From Pirellulaceae bacterium (GTDB taxonomy: Bacteria > Planctomycetota > Planctomycetia > Pirellulales > Pirellulaceae): a DNA stretch of 37,604 nucleotides. Position numbers and translations under genes: made by a program. A model generated the notes under the pieces. The model worked only from the letters and a program-made list of their open reading frames with translations. It was not told the DNA's origin and ran no database searches. Where the stretch lies: positions 1 through 37,604 of the forward strand of contig JALOQX010000013.1 of assembly GCA_025459265.1 (NCBI GenBank), given 5' to 3'. Position 1 is the stretch's first letter. Each line of letters starts with the position of its first letter. Positions 24,901 to 33,824 of the stretch are shown here, in pieces.

Positions 24901-25917
24901 ATGAATCATGTGGAACGCTTTCGCGCGGTCATGAACTTCCAAGCGATTGACCGACTGCCGCGCTGGGAATGGGCCATGTGGTGGGATCAGACCATCGCCC
25001 ACTGGAAACAGCAGGGACTGCCCGGGCACTTGGACAGCGTGTTCGACATCGCGGCGTATTTCGATCTGGACCCGTACCAGCAGTTCTGGTTCTCCACGAC
25101 CGATGCCACGATTGACGCCGTGCAGCATCACGTGGAGGGCATCGTGTCGAACATGGACGACTACCTGCGGCTCCGGCCCAGGTTCTTCCCGGATCACCGC
25201 GAGGCGATCGAAGCGATGCGACCATGGGCCGCTCGCCAGGCCCGCGGGGAAGTCGTGGTCTGGATCACGCTGGAAGGCTATTTCTGGTTTCCCCGGACCC
25301 TCATGGGATTCACGAAGATCAGCCTCGCGTTCTATGACCAGCCGGAATTGCTGCACCAGATCAACCAGGATCTGACCGACTTCAACCTGCGCATTCTCGA
25401 GGCGGTGCAAGACGTCTGCGTGCCGACGTTTGCGACGATCGCCGAGGACATGTCGTACAACAATGGTCCGATGATCTCGCAACGGCATTTTGACGAGTTC
25501 ATCGCGCCGTATTACCGGCAGATCGTGCCGCGACTGATGGACATGAACATCATCCCGCTGGTGGACACCGACGGAGACGTGACGCTCCTGGTCCCGTGGC
25601 TGCTGCGCGAGGGCATTCGCGGCGTCTTGCCCCTGGAACGCCAGGCGGGCGTCGACGGCATGAAGCTACGTCAGGCGTACCCGCACGTGTGCCTGGTCGG
25701 GCATTTCAACAAGATGGTCATGGACAAAGGTGAAGCGGCGCTGCGGGCGGAATTCGAACGCCTCCTGCCACTGATGCGATCCGGCGGCTTCATCCCCAGC
25801 GTCGACCACCAGACACCTCCGCACATCACGATCGACCAGTATCGCCTTTACCGTCGCCTGCTGGATGAGTATACGGTGGCGGGAACCGGCGAGGGACATT
25901 GCGCAGCCGCTGGGTGA
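24901..25917 (+). CDS. Uroporphyrinogen decarboxylase-like (URO-D superfamily) protein
   Basis: A 338-aa protein with URO-D/cobamide methyltransferase superfamily character: N-terminal MNHVERFRAVMNFQAIDRLPRWEW, a middle FATIAEDMSYNNGPMISQRHFDEFIAPYYRQIVPRL segment, and C-terminal DGDVTLLVPWLLREGIRGVLPLE and GGFIPSVDHQTPPHITIDQYRLY. Such proteins are usually not the heme enzyme. Many are methyltransferases acting on corrinoid proteins or are uncharacterised enzymes linked to sugar and methyl metabolism. The usual zinc-ligand motif of MtaA/CmuA types is not obvious. The ATG follows a GGGAG. Only 14 bp separate it from the next gene, an exported glycoside-hydrolase-like protein, so joint expression is likely. 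Confidence 0.82.
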   Translation: MNHVERFRAVMNFQAIDRLPRWEWAMWWDQTIAHWKQQGLPGHLDSVFDIAAYFDLDPYQQFWFSTTDATIDAVQHHVEGIVSNMDDYLRLRPRFFPDHREAIEAMRPWAARQARGEVVVWITLEGYFWFPRTLMGFTKISLAFYDQPELLHQINQDLTDFNLRILEAVQDVCVPTFATIAEDMSYNNGPMISQRHFDEFIAPYYRQIVPRLMDMNIIPLVDTDGDVTLLVPWLLREGIRGVLPLERQAGVDGMKLRQAYPHVCLVGHFNKMVMDKGEAALRAEFERLLPLMRSGGFIPSVDHQTPPHITIDQYRLYRRLLDEYTVAGTGEGHCAAAG

Positions 25918-25931
25918 GGGGAACCAGATCC

Positions 25932-28058
25932 ATGTTCACATCGCTGATGCTGTGTGTGGCGTTGCTGGGAGTCCAGGAACAGCTGACGGACCGTGTTCAG
26001 ACGCTGGTCCGGCACGTCGACCGCTTGGAGGCGATTGCGGTGCCCGAGGACCTGGGCGAAGAAAAACGCACGAAGCTGGCCAACCTGCGGGCCGCCCTGG
26101 CGGTTGGTGCCGCAGATGACGCGTCAGTGCGGACACTTTATTTCGCCGTCGATGAAGTCCGAACCTGGCTCTGGCAGCACGCCGTCGAGCGGCCGGCGCC
26201 GGTCGACGGGGCGTTCGAAGAAACGGAGGAGACGTGGCGCGTCCGCACGCCTGCGCTGGACCTGGAGATTGCCCGACGCGATCTGCGCATGACGATCCGC
26301 AGCGGTGCCGCGTCGTGGAGCTTCCTGCCCTCCTCCCGGGATGACATCGTGCTGGCCGACGGCATGCTGTCGCTGCTCGATGCGCGGCAGATCACGGCGG
26401 CGCCCTTCATGACGGGCTATAGCGCCGGCTGTGTGCTGGCGTTCGAAGAATTCGCCGATCGGCCGGGTTTCGCCGTGCGCTGGACCATCAGTCTGATCGG
26501 TCGCGAGATGGTCTGCGACCTGGCCGCACGCGATACGTCGGCGGCCCTCACCCGGGTGTGCTGGCCCAAAGGGATCGAGCTGGGCAACACGCCCGATGCG
26601 CTGACCGTCATCCCGCGGATGCAGGGGATGCTCGTCCCGGGCAATTGGCCGCAGGCAATATCCGGTGAGGATCTGGTCAACTCGCGTTCGTTCTATCTGC
26701 CCTGGTGGGGGCAGATTCGCGCAGGGCATGGCGTGCAGACGATCCTCGAGACGACGGCGGATGCCGGCGGACGGTATGACCATCCGGCCGGCGGTCCCAC
26801 CCGCATCAGTCCCATCTGGTTTGCCAGCCTGGGCAGGTGGGCGTACCTGCGGACGATCCGCTACGTGTTTGACGAAGGGGCCACGTACGTCAGCATGGCC
26901 AAGCGATTTCGGCGGCACGTGCAGGAGCGTGGCGAGTTTGTGTCGCTGCGCGAGAAGCTGGCCCGCACGCCGGCCCTGGATGATGTGATCGGAAAACCGG
27001 TCGTGCATCTGGGGGCCCTCTACCATTTCGTGCCGGAGGCCAGCCTGTTTAATCGGGACCGCATCGAGGCCAACCACGCCTTGACGACCTTTGACGAACT
27101 GGCTGCCGCCCTGCGCGGACTCAAGGCCAAGGGCATCGAGCGCGCCTACGTGCACCTGGACGGCTGGGGATACTATGGTTATGACAACGGGCATCCGGAC
27201 GTGATGCCGGTGGGCCAGGAGCAGGGGGGCTGGGAGGGGCTGACACGGTTTGCCGACACGTGTGCCGAACTGGGTTACCTGTTTGCCGTCCACGACCAGT
27301 ATCGCGACTTCTACTTCAATGCGGTCTCCTTCGACAACCGCTTGACGGTCACGCGCTTGGATGGCACCCGCGAGGAGCACAGCACGTGGTGTGGCGGTCC
27401 GCAGACGATCCTCAGCCCGCGGTTTGCCCCCGAGTACGTGCGGCGGAATCACGATCTGTTCGCGGCGCACGGCGTGCGGGTGCGGGGCGCCTACCTGGAC
27501 GTGTTCTCCGTGGTGCCGCTGGAGGAGAGTGCCCAGGCCGCGCATCCCGTCACGCGCCAGGAGTGTGCTGAGTATCGCCGGGCCTGTTTCGACCTCTTGC
27601 GGGCGCGCGGGTATGTGGTGAGTTCCGAGGAGCCGGCCGACTACCTGGTGCGTTCGCTGGACCTCGTGCATCACGCGCCCTACTCGACGTCGCCGCATAT
27701 TGGCGGCGGTGCGGCCACGGGGATCCCGGTTCCCCTGTTCAACCTGGTCTATCACGACGCGCTGTTGCAGCCCTGGGACATGGGCGAAGACGGGGGCTGG
27801 GGCATCCCGACGGGCGATGCCGGACGTCTGCACTGCGTGCTCAACGCCGGTCTGCCCTACGTCGGACCGGGCGCCTCCGCCGAGGACGTGGCGCGGGTGC
27901 AGGATGCCGCTGCGCTGGCACGCCGCTGCGGCACGCTGGAAATGGTGTCGCACGAATTCCTGGACGGTTCCTGGCGGCGCCAACGCACGGTGTTCGGCGA
28001 CGGCACGGTGGTCCAGGTGGACTTCGACACCAAAGAGTACTCGGTTTCCGCACCGTGA
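25932..28058 (+). CDS. Exported glycoside-hydrolase-like protein (DUF5696-type)
   Basis: A 708-aa protein. ATG 25932 has a GAGGGG Shine-Dalgarno sequence and starts a short hydrophobic leader (FTSLMLCVALLG); a longer frame to 25899 is less likely. After a beta-rich N-terminal half (about 60-330), the C-terminal half looks like a TIM barrel of the GH-like DUF5696/GH101-related kind: GIERAYVHLDGWGYYGYDNG, GYLFAVHDQYRDFYF, RVRGAYLDVFSVVPLEE, YVVSSEEPADYLV. Carboxylates in LDGWG, LDVF and SSEEP are candidate catalytic residues. It may cleave a glycan outside the cytoplasm; the substrate is unknown. The family assignment is by recognition of the barrel pattern and is moderate. Confidence 0.62.
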   Translation: MFTSLMLCVALLGVQEQLTDRVQTLVRHVDRLEAIAVPEDLGEEKRTKLANLRAALAVGAADDASVRTLYFAVDEVRTWLWQHAVERPAPVDGAFEETEETWRVRTPALDLEIARRDLRMTIRSGAASWSFLPSSRDDIVLADGMLSLLDARQITAAPFMTGYSAGCVLAFEEFADRPGFAVRWTISLIGREMVCDLAARDTSAALTRVCWPKGIELGNTPDALTVIPRMQGMLVPGNWPQAISGEDLVNSRSFYLPWWGQIRAGHGVQTILETTADAGGRYDHPAGGPTRISPIWFASLGRWAYLRTIRYVFDEGATYVSMAKRFRRHVQERGEFVSLREKLARTPALDDVIGKPVVHLGALYHFVPEASLFNRDRIEANHALTTFDELAAALRGLKAKGIERAYVHLDGWGYYGYDNGHPDVMPVGQEQGGWEGLTRFADTCAELGYLFAVHDQYRDFYFNAVSFDNRLTVTRLDGTREEHSTWCGGPQTILSPRFAPEYVRRNHDLFAAHGVRVRGAYLDVFSVVPLEESAQAAHPVTRQECAEYRRACFDLLRARGYVVSSEEPADYLVRSLDLVHHAPYSTSPHIGGGAATGIPVPLFNLVYHDALLQPWDMGEDGGWGIPTGDAGRLHCVLNAGLPYVGPGASAEDVARVQDAAALARRCGTLEMVSHEFLDGSWRRQRTVFGDGTVVQVDFDTKEYSVSAP

Positions 28059-28097
28059 GCATGTTGCGGTCCGAGTCACTGGGCTATACTCCAGAAC

Positions 28098-28895
28098 ATG
28101 GAAAAACACGCTCGGTGTCCCCGTCGGGACGCGTTTACGCTGGTTGAACTGCTGGTCGTCATTGCGATCATCGGGATCCTTGTCAGCCTGCTGCTGCCGG
28201 CCGTCCAGGCGGCGCGCTCCGCCGCGGCCCGCACGCAGTGCCTGAACCATCTCAAGCAAAACACACTCGCCGTGCTGCAGTATCACGACACGCTCGGAAA
28301 GCTGCCGATCGCCAGTTTTCCCGGCTGGCCGACATCGGTCGCATGGTTCGGCGAGGTGGACTGGTCCGCCAACACGGTGACTCCGGCGCTGGGAGCGATT
28401 GCCCCGTTCATCGAAGGCAACAACGCGGTCCTCCGCTGTCCCACGCTCGATTCCACCATCGAGCAGCTCTACGACGGCCAGACGGGCGGGTACGGATACA
28501 ATCTCAATCTGGGATGCACGAAGTATCCGCCTCCGGATTACGCACCGCAGATCGTCTCCCGCGAGCTGGCATTTTTTCGGGCGACCAGCCGCACGGTGGT
28601 GCTGACGGACGCGGCCCGGATCCAGCTCCCGTGGGCGGGCGACCCGGTGCTCAAGGCCACCGAAAACTACTTCGTGCAGGGACCGGAAGACTACGAGCTG
28701 TACACGGAGCCGTGTACTCACTTTCGCCATTCGGGCGTCGCCAACGCCTCGTTTCTGGATGGACACGTCGAGGCGCTGCAGATGGCCAGCGTGCCGCGGC
28801 CGGCGTATTGGCCGCCGGAAGCGACCGCCCTTGCCGACCGGTTGAAAATCGGCTATCTCTCCGAGCACAGCGTCGACACGTACCGGCCCCGCTGA
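28098..28895 (+). CDS. DUF1559 protein with prepilin-type N-terminus
   Basis: A 265-aa protein of the planctomycete-specific DUF1559 family. The type III signal is [20 protein letters not shown] (cleavage expected after Ala12, with the conserved Glu17 at +5), followed by [16 protein letters not shown] and a helix with NHLKQ. The family C-terminal motif is present as [19 protein letters not shown], the H-X9-DG pattern. It is exported and presumably processed by a prepilin peptidase; the function of the family (pseudopilin-like, possibly part of surface fibres) is not known. It lies 39 bp after the glycoside-hydrolase-like gene and 12 bp before the metallo-hydrolase gene. No strong Shine-Dalgarno sequence precedes the ATG. 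Confidence 0.93.
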   Translation: MEKHARCPRRDAFTLVELLVVIAIIGILVSLLLPAVQAARSAAARTQCLNHLKQNTLAVLQYHDTLGKLPIASFPGWPTSVAWFGEVDWSANTVTPALGAIAPFIEGNNAVLRCPTLDSTIEQLYDGQTGGYGYNLNLGCTKYPPPDYAPQIVSRELAFFRATSRTVVLTDAARIQLPWAGDPVLKATENYFVQGPEDYELYTEPCTHFRHSGVANASFLDGHVEALQMASVPRPAYWPPEATALADRLKIGYLSEHSVDTYRPR

Positions 28896-28907
28896 CGCCA
28901 GAGAGCC

Positions 28908-29753
28908 ATGCACTACGTCACGCATATCACCACGCTGGTCGAAAACTCCGTCTACCGACCGCAGCTGTTGGCCGAGCACGGACTGGCTTTCTACATCCAG
29001 CGCGGCGATCAGACGATCCTGTTTGACACCGGCCAGGGCGGCGTGTTGCAGGCGAACGCCCACGCGCTGAATATCCCCGTCGACGATGTGGATGTGATCG
29101 TGGTCAGCCACGGCCACTACGACCACGTGGGCGGCCTGTCCCTCGTGGCCGATCGTCAGCGACCGGTGGACATCTACCTGGCTCCGGAAGCCCTGACGCC
29201 CAAGTACGTGCCGTCTCCGACCGGTCCCGCGCGGGAAGTGGGGCTGCCGGCCGCTGCGCGGGAGGCGCTTGCCTCCTCGTCGGCTCGTGTCCATCTGGTC
29301 GAAGCGCCCACCCAGATCGCGCCGGGGGTGACGGCCACGGGACGCGTGCCGCGGGTCACGAGTCTGGAAGAGACGGGCGGCCGGTTCTTCCTCGACGCCG
29401 CCTGTACCCAGCCCGATCCCCTGCCGGACGACCAGGCGCTGTTCCTCGAGGTGGATCAGGGCATTGTCGTGTTGCTGGGATGCGCTCACGCCGGCGTGAT
29501 CAGCACCCTGCGCTATGTGCACGAGCTGTCTGGAGGTCAATCGATCCTGGCTGTGGTGGGAGGCATGCACCTGGTCAATGCCTCGTCGCGGCGCATCGAC
29601 GCGACGATCCGCGAGCTGCGGCGGCTGAAGGTGAAGCAGGTGGCGCCGGCGCATTGCACGGGACTGGCCGCGACATCCGCCATGCTCGCCGCCTTCCCAC
29701 GCCGCTGCGAGCCGTGCCACGTCGGCAGCACGTTTTCCTTTGGCGTCGAATGA
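28908..29753 (+). CDS. Metallo-beta-lactamase-fold hydrolase
   Basis: A 281-aa cytoplasmic protein (no signal peptide). It has the HxHxDH metal motif in VVSHGHYDHVGG (His68, His70, Asp72, His73), GCAH with His194, GGMHL with His221, and PAHC with His249-Cys250. The GCAHAG, GGMHL and PAHCTG motifs resemble the MBL subgroup annotated as 7,8-dihydropterin-6-methyl-4-aminobenzene 5'-phosphate synthase-like, but a pterin role here is only a family-name inference. It is the last gene of the plus-strand cluster, 12 bp after the DUF1559 gene, with GAGAG before the ATG. Confidence 0.88.
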   Translation: MHYVTHITTLVENSVYRPQLLAEHGLAFYIQRGDQTILFDTGQGGVLQANAHALNIPVDDVDVIVVSHGHYDHVGGLSLVADRQRPVDIYLAPEALTPKYVPSPTGPAREVGLPAAAREALASSSARVHLVEAPTQIAPGVTATGRVPRVTSLEETGGRFFLDAACTQPDPLPDDQALFLEVDQGIVVLLGCAHAGVISTLRYVHELSGGQSILAVVGGMHLVNASSRRIDATIRELRRLKVKQVAPAHCTGLAATSAMLAAFPRRCEPCHVGSTFSFGVE

Positions 29754-29781
29754 CACGCCATTCACGGCGCCGCAGCGCTTC

Positions 29782-30975
29782 TCAGGGAGCTCCTGCCAGG
29801 CGGTACAGATGCACCGCGTAGCCGTCGAACGCGTCTTCGAACTGCCCGTCGCGCACGGTCAGCGCGCGGTCTTCACCGAGGACTTCCACCCGCGCGGCAT
29901 GCCACGCGGCTGGAAGCCGGAACGTCGCCCGGATCGGCACGTTCCGCATCCCCACAGCGAACAGATAGGTTGCGCCCGCGTGCTGTTTGCACATCACGGA
30001 GACAGGTACCGCCGGGTCGGAACTCTGCACGCTGACCAACCCTTCGACCGAGGGACTGTTAAGCACGGGCGCCAGCGAGTGGAGCTGTCGGTTGAGGGCC
30101 GTCACGGCGGGCAACAATTCGGGATCTTCCAGCAGCGAGGCTTCGCTGAACCGCGGCTGAAACTGGTGCACGAAGTAGATCAGTCCGCGTGAGCCGTGGA
30201 TCAGCGACATCCACACCTCGGCGCGGATCTGGTGCGGCGTCGGTTTGACTTGCGTGTTGCTGATGCGGCTGGCTTCGATGCAGTTCCATACGATCTTCCG
30301 ATCGTCGGACCACTGGCGCAGTCGCGTCACGCCCTGCGCGACGAATTCGAGTTTTCCGGCCACCGTCGGCTCGTCGTGCACGGCCGGATATATGTCGAAC
30401 GACACGATATCACAGCCGCGCAGGTAGGCCGGGTAATCTTCCGGGTGGTTGCGCCGCACGCCGCGCCCGATCCACTGGTCGAACGCCACGCCCTGGCCGA
30501 GATTCAGCAGCACCGGGCGGGAAGGATCCCGCTGCTGGATCTGCGCGTAATCCGCCTCAATCTGACCGGGCAGAATCGGAGGATCATACCCCTGGCCGTC
30601 ACGCCGCGCCTGCGCGTTGTCAGGCTCATCCCCGTGCATCCACCCGACAATGATGTCCGCGTACGAGGAACGCAGGGCCACGTCGTTCTGATCGCAAATG
30701 ACGTGCATGCCTGCGGACTGCAGTTCGGCCAGCTGCGATTCGGTTGGCCCTTGCCACAGGCCGACGTAGACATTGATCCCCGCGTCGCGGAACCGCTGGG
30801 CATTGCGCGGGGCCTGGAGCCAGACGGCAATGGGGAAGAAAGCCGGATCGCTGGGAATCCCCTGGGTCCAACGCGCGTAATCCCGAGACGTCTGCGTCAG
30901 CGCGGGGACGGGATCGCCCGGGCCAGGAGCGCCCCAGATCATCCAGCTGCCGGCCAGGATTGCTGCCGTAATCAT
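29782..30975 (-). CDS. Exported glycoside-hydrolase-like (TIM-barrel) protein
   Basis: A 397-aa protein with a short hydrophobic leader (ITAAILAGSWMIW). The body reads as a TIM-barrel hydrolase: FRDAGINVYVGLWQGP, GMHVICDQND, IIVGWMHGDEPDN (candidate acid/base Glu), RPVLLNLGQG, CDIVSFDIYPA, KIVWNCIEAS (second candidate Glu), HGSRGLIYFVHQF. A C-terminal beta domain follows (VMCKQHAGATYLFAVGMRN, ATFRLPAAWHAARVEVLGE). The catalytic pair is suggestive of a retaining glycosidase but the family was not identified. AGGAGA lies 9 nt before the ATG. It is 42 bp downstream of the ACP-alpha-oxoamine synthase gene on the same strand and convergent with the MBL gene. Confidence 0.68.
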   Translation of the reverse strand: MITAAILAGSWMIWGAPGPGDPVPALTQTSRDYARWTQGIPSDPAFFPIAVWLQAPRNAQRFRDAGINVYVGLWQGPTESQLAELQSAGMHVICDQNDVALRSSYADIIVGWMHGDEPDNAQARRDGQGYDPPILPGQIEADYAQIQQRDPSRPVLLNLGQGVAFDQWIGRGVRRNHPEDYPAYLRGCDIVSFDIYPAVHDEPTVAGKLEFVAQGVTRLRQWSDDRKIVWNCIEASRISNTQVKPTPHQIRAEVWMSLIHGSRGLIYFVHQFQPRFSEASLLEDPELLPAVTALNRQLHSLAPVLNSPSVEGLVSVQSSDPAVPVSVMCKQHAGATYLFAVGMRNVPIRATFRLPAAWHAARVEVLGEDRALTVRDGQFEDAFDGYAVHLYRLAGAP

Positions 30976-31017
30976 GTGGTGGCCCGCTCTCCTTGTTTCG
31001 GTCGCGAAGGCGGTAGC

Positions 31018-32565
31018 TCAGCCGTCGATGCACTTGCGCAACACGTCGATCGTCTGCCGGATCTGAGATGCCGTGTGGTTGGCGGTGATAAAGAACCGCA
31101 CCCGCGCCGCGTGCTCCGGCACGGCCGGGAAGAGGATCGGTTGGGCGTTGATTCCATGTTGGAGCAACCGGTGAGAAACCTGGAGACACCGCTGCGAGTT
31201 GCCGAGGATGATGGGAATGATGGGTGTGTCGCGGCTGGTTCCGGTGTTGAAGCCGCTGTCGCGGGCCAGGCTGAGGAAGAGGTGGGCACGATCGCGGAGC
31301 TGGGCGACGCGGTCGGGCTCGTCGCGCAACACCCTCACGGCCGCCAGCGCCGCCGCTGCCGCGGCGGGAGCCGAGCCGGTGGAAAAGACGAAAGCCGGCG
31401 TCGTGTACTTGAGATACTCGACCAGCTTCCGGTGACCTGCGATGTATCCGCCGGCGCTGGCCAGCGCCTTGCTGATCGTACCCATCCAGATGTCACCGTC
31501 GTCCGGGCTGACGCCAAAATGCTCGCAGAGCCCGCGGCCCGTGGCGCCCATCGGTCCTACCGAGTGCGCCTCGTCGACGTACAGCAACGCATGGTGCCGC
31601 CGTTTGACGTCGAGGAACCGCGGCAGGTCCGGGTAGTCGCCGTCCATGCTGTAGACGCCTTCAATGGCCACCGCCACACGCCGATAGCGGCCGCGGATAT
31701 CGCGGAGCAGTTCGTCGACAAACTCCACATCATTGTGGGGAAACGCGCGCCGCCGCGCCGCCGACAGTTGGCAGCCCTGCACGATGCTGTTATGAGCCAG
31801 TTCGTCGTAGAGAATCAGGTCGTCGGCACCAAACAGATGACCCAGCAGCGAGGCGTTCGTGCCATACCCGTTGGGAAACACCGCCGCCGCCTGCGCGCCC
31901 AGGAATCGGGCGAGCTCGGCGTCGAGCTCCTCCAACAGCACACTGTTGCCTCCCACGAGCCGACTGGCCGATGCGCTCGTCCCGTACTGATCAATCGCCG
32001 CTTTGGCCGCGTCCCGGATCCGCGCGTGCGACGCCATCCCCAGATAGTCGAAGCTCGTGTAACTGATGACCTCGTTGCCCCCGATGCGCGTCGTCGCGCC
32101 GCACACGCCTTCGGTGATGCGGAAATACGGGTTCGCCAGACCCGCCGCGGCCGCCTGCCGCAACCGCTCCTCAAACGCCACGCATTCCGGGAACTGCGCG
32201 ACAAAGTAGTCCTGGGGCCCGAATGCGTAGGCAGCCGGCTGCTCCGGATCGGTCGTGTCCATCACCTGCGGCGCGGCGGAGTTCGCCGCCGTTTCGTCCA
32301 ACAGACAGCTCTCGACCAGCTCGACCAGATCCCGGCACGTCTCCAGGTCGTACAGCGACTCCTCCGAGAAGCGGATCCTGAACCCTTGTTCCAGCCGATT
32401 GACGACATCCATGCGGGCCAGTGAATCCAGCCCGACCTCAAGCAAGGGGGTGTCCAGAGTCAGGTCGCCGACAAGTTCCGGTGGAGCGATCGCTCGCACA
32501 TGCTCCACCACCGCTTCGGCTACGGGACTGGGGAGATCCTGACAGGTCTTTGAACCAGCGGCCAT
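31018..32565 (-). CDS. ACP-alpha-oxoamine synthase fusion (PLP enzyme)
   Basis: A 515-aa fusion. Residues about 15-90 are an acyl carrier protein with the phosphopantetheine site EVGLDSLARMD (Ser48). Residues about 115-515 are an alpha-oxoamine synthase (KBL/BioF/SPT class), with NGYGTNASLL, DEAHS (Asp331, His334), the PLP Lys366 in TISKALAS, and a complete C-terminal domain. Such enzymes condense an acyl thioester with an amino acid, losing CO2. The built-in carrier domain implies the acyl group is delivered on the enzyme's own ACP, as in PigH-like or other secondary-metabolite/lipid enzymes, and not as acyl-CoA. No ketosynthase or ligase gene is adjacent to load it. The ATG has AAGGATGG upstream. 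Confidence 0.9.
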   Translation of the reverse strand: MAAGSKTCQDLPSPVAEAVVEHVRAIAPPELVGDLTLDTPLLEVGLDSLARMDVVNRLEQGFRIRFSEESLYDLETCRDLVELVESCLLDETAANSAAPQVMDTTDPEQPAAYAFGPQDYFVAQFPECVAFEERLRQAAAAGLANPYFRITEGVCGATTRIGGNEVISYTSFDYLGMASHARIRDAAKAAIDQYGTSASASRLVGGNSVLLEELDAELARFLGAQAAAVFPNGYGTNASLLGHLFGADDLILYDELAHNSIVQGCQLSAARRRAFPHNDVEFVDELLRDIRGRYRRVAVAIEGVYSMDGDYPDLPRFLDVKRRHHALLYVDEAHSVGPMGATGRGLCEHFGVSPDDGDIWMGTISKALASAGGYIAGHRKLVEYLKYTTPAFVFSTGSAPAAAAAALAAVRVLRDEPDRVAQLRDRAHLFLSLARDSGFNTGTSRDTPIIPIILGNSQRCLQVSHRLLQHGINAQPILFPAVPEHAARVRFFITANHTASQIRQTIDVLRKCIDG

Positions 32566-32811
32566 CGTTCCATCCTTCTACTTTGGCCGTCGGCCCATTG
32601 AACGTCCAGGCTGGCCGCGCCAAGTGCATGAATGTAGGGGAAACCCTGCGCAAGAAGCAAGCGGATTCTAACAGCCTGTTTCACGATTGGCAAACGGCGG
32701 GCCAGCAGATTCGTCGCGCAGACCTACGATGAGCCCTGCTGGACCCCGCCGCGCTCGCGCGACGTCTCTTGGCCAGATCGCCCATGCCATTTGCATCAGT
32801 TCGACCACGGA
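32566..32811. other. Spacer upstream of ACP-AOS gene, no feature seen
   Basis: The 246-bp spacer lies between a small coiled-coil ORF and the ACP-alpha-oxoamine synthase gene. Apart from the synthase ribosome-binding site, no convincing promoter, terminator or repeat was seen. Without the small ORF, the gene-free region would extend to 33041. Confidence 0.5.
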
Positions 32812-32988
32812 TCAGCGTGGTTTGCGCGGCGCGGCGCCGTCGAGTGGCTGACGCAGGGCAACCTCGCGGAGCCTCGTTTCGAGCTGGTCAAGCGCCTGCT
32901 CCAGCTGATCGTAACGAGTCGCAATGCGCTCGATCAGTTGATCGTGTGCCGCGTTTTCACATTGAGGTGCTGGTCGCATGCTCTTCAT
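32812..32988 (-). CDS. Small putative coiled-coil protein
   Basis: A possible 58-aa protein starting at ATG 32988 (or ATG 32979), 53 bp after the rhomboid stop and on the same strand. The core DQLIERIATRYDQLEQALDQ and the following LETRLREVALRQ is amphipathic with regular Leu/Ile spacing, so it should form a coiled coil; the tail is Pro/Arg-rich. The amino acid composition changes from Arg/Pro-rich to ordinary right at the ATG, which favours a real small gene. No strong Shine-Dalgarno sequence is seen. No family was recognised. Confidence 0.5.
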   Translation of the reverse strand: MKSMRPAPQCENAAHDQLIERIATRYDQLEQALDQLETRLREVALRQPLDGAAPRKPR

Positions 32989-33041
32989 CTTACGTAGATC
33001 GCTTTGCTTGAACCGCCCCCTGCGAGGGGCGGGCACGAGTA

Positions 33042-33824
33042 CTAGACTCCACGATGGCGAAACTCCCTCCAGGGCATCGTGTGCTGGGATTCCTTGCGCC
33101 CGAGCGAGAACGGAATCACCAGGGCGGCGCCGGCAATGAACCCGCCGATGTGCGCACCATAGGCGACCCCCGATTCCATGCCACCGAGCATACCGAGGCC
33201 GGCGATGACCTGGAACACGAACCACAGACCGACCGCGACGAAACCGGGGACCTCGGTCAGGATGCGCACGAGCAGCACCATGACGCGGCGCTGCGGATGC
33301 ATCACCAGGTAGGCGCCCATCACGCCGGAGATGGCGCCCGAAGCGCCCAGGCTGGGAATCATCGCGGACGGACCGGTGCGGTTGAGCAGCACGTGGGCCA
33401 GCGACGCCAAGAGGCCGCAGGTCAGATAAAACAGCAGATAGCGGACTCGCCCCAGATCCTGCTCAATGTTGTCACCGAAGATCCACAGAAACCACATGTT
33501 CCCCAACAGGTGCATGAGCCCGCCGTGCATGAACATGGAGGTCAGCAGTGTCAGGCGGACGGGTATCGGAGTCTCCTTCAGACCCGGCAGCGTTGCTTGT
33601 TGAGGTGGTCCCGCGCCCCGGTACTGCACGACCCGGTCCTGAGTGACGATGTCACGGCCCGAGAGGATCTCGGCGGGCACGGTGGAATAAGCCATCGTGA
33701 ACGCATCGTTCTGGCCCATGCCCTGAAACACGACAAACACGAGCACGTTCGCCGCGATCAAGGCGACATTCACCACCGGGAACACGGTGCGATCGTGGTT
33801 GTCGTCACTCAGCGGCAGTACCAT
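33042..33824 (-). CDS. Rhomboid-family intramembrane serine protease
   Basis: A 260-aa protein with the rhomboid membrane topology. Family landmarks: MHGGLMHLLGNMWFLWIFG (about 99-117, with His105 and Asn109), the nucleophile GASGAISG (Ser162) and AHIGGF (His225), forming the Ser-His dyad. A longer periplasmic/lumenal loop (about 43-90) sits between TM1 and TM2. It should cleave transmembrane segments of substrate proteins in the membrane. The open frame extends to 33905, but ATG 33824 is the natural start just before the basic residue and first helix. Downstream on the same strand lies a small coiled-coil ORF. Confidence 0.93.
   Translation of the reverse strand: MVLPLSDDNHDRTVFPVVNVALIAANVLVFVVFQGMGQNDAFTMAYSTVPAEILSGRDIVTQDRVVQYRGAGPPQQATLPGLKETPIPVRLTLLTSMFMHGGLMHLLGNMWFLWIFGDNIEQDLGRVRYLLFYLTCGLLASLAHVLLNRTGPSAMIPSLGASGAISGVMGAYLVMHPQRRVMVLLVRILTEVPGFVAVGLWFVFQVIAGLGMLGGMESGVAYGAHIGGFIAGAALVIPFSLGRKESQHTMPWREFRHRGV

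Noticed and set aside
26124..29765. 1213-codon open frame on the minus strand
   Set aside because: It lies antisense to three recognisable genes (GH-like, DUF1559, MBL). Its translation is rich in His/Arg/Gln/Val with no domain; long antisense frames are expected where GC at third positions is high.
30196..32424. 742-codon open frame on the plus strand
   Set aside because: Antisense to the GH-like and ACP-alpha-oxoamine synthase genes, both with intact active-site motifs.
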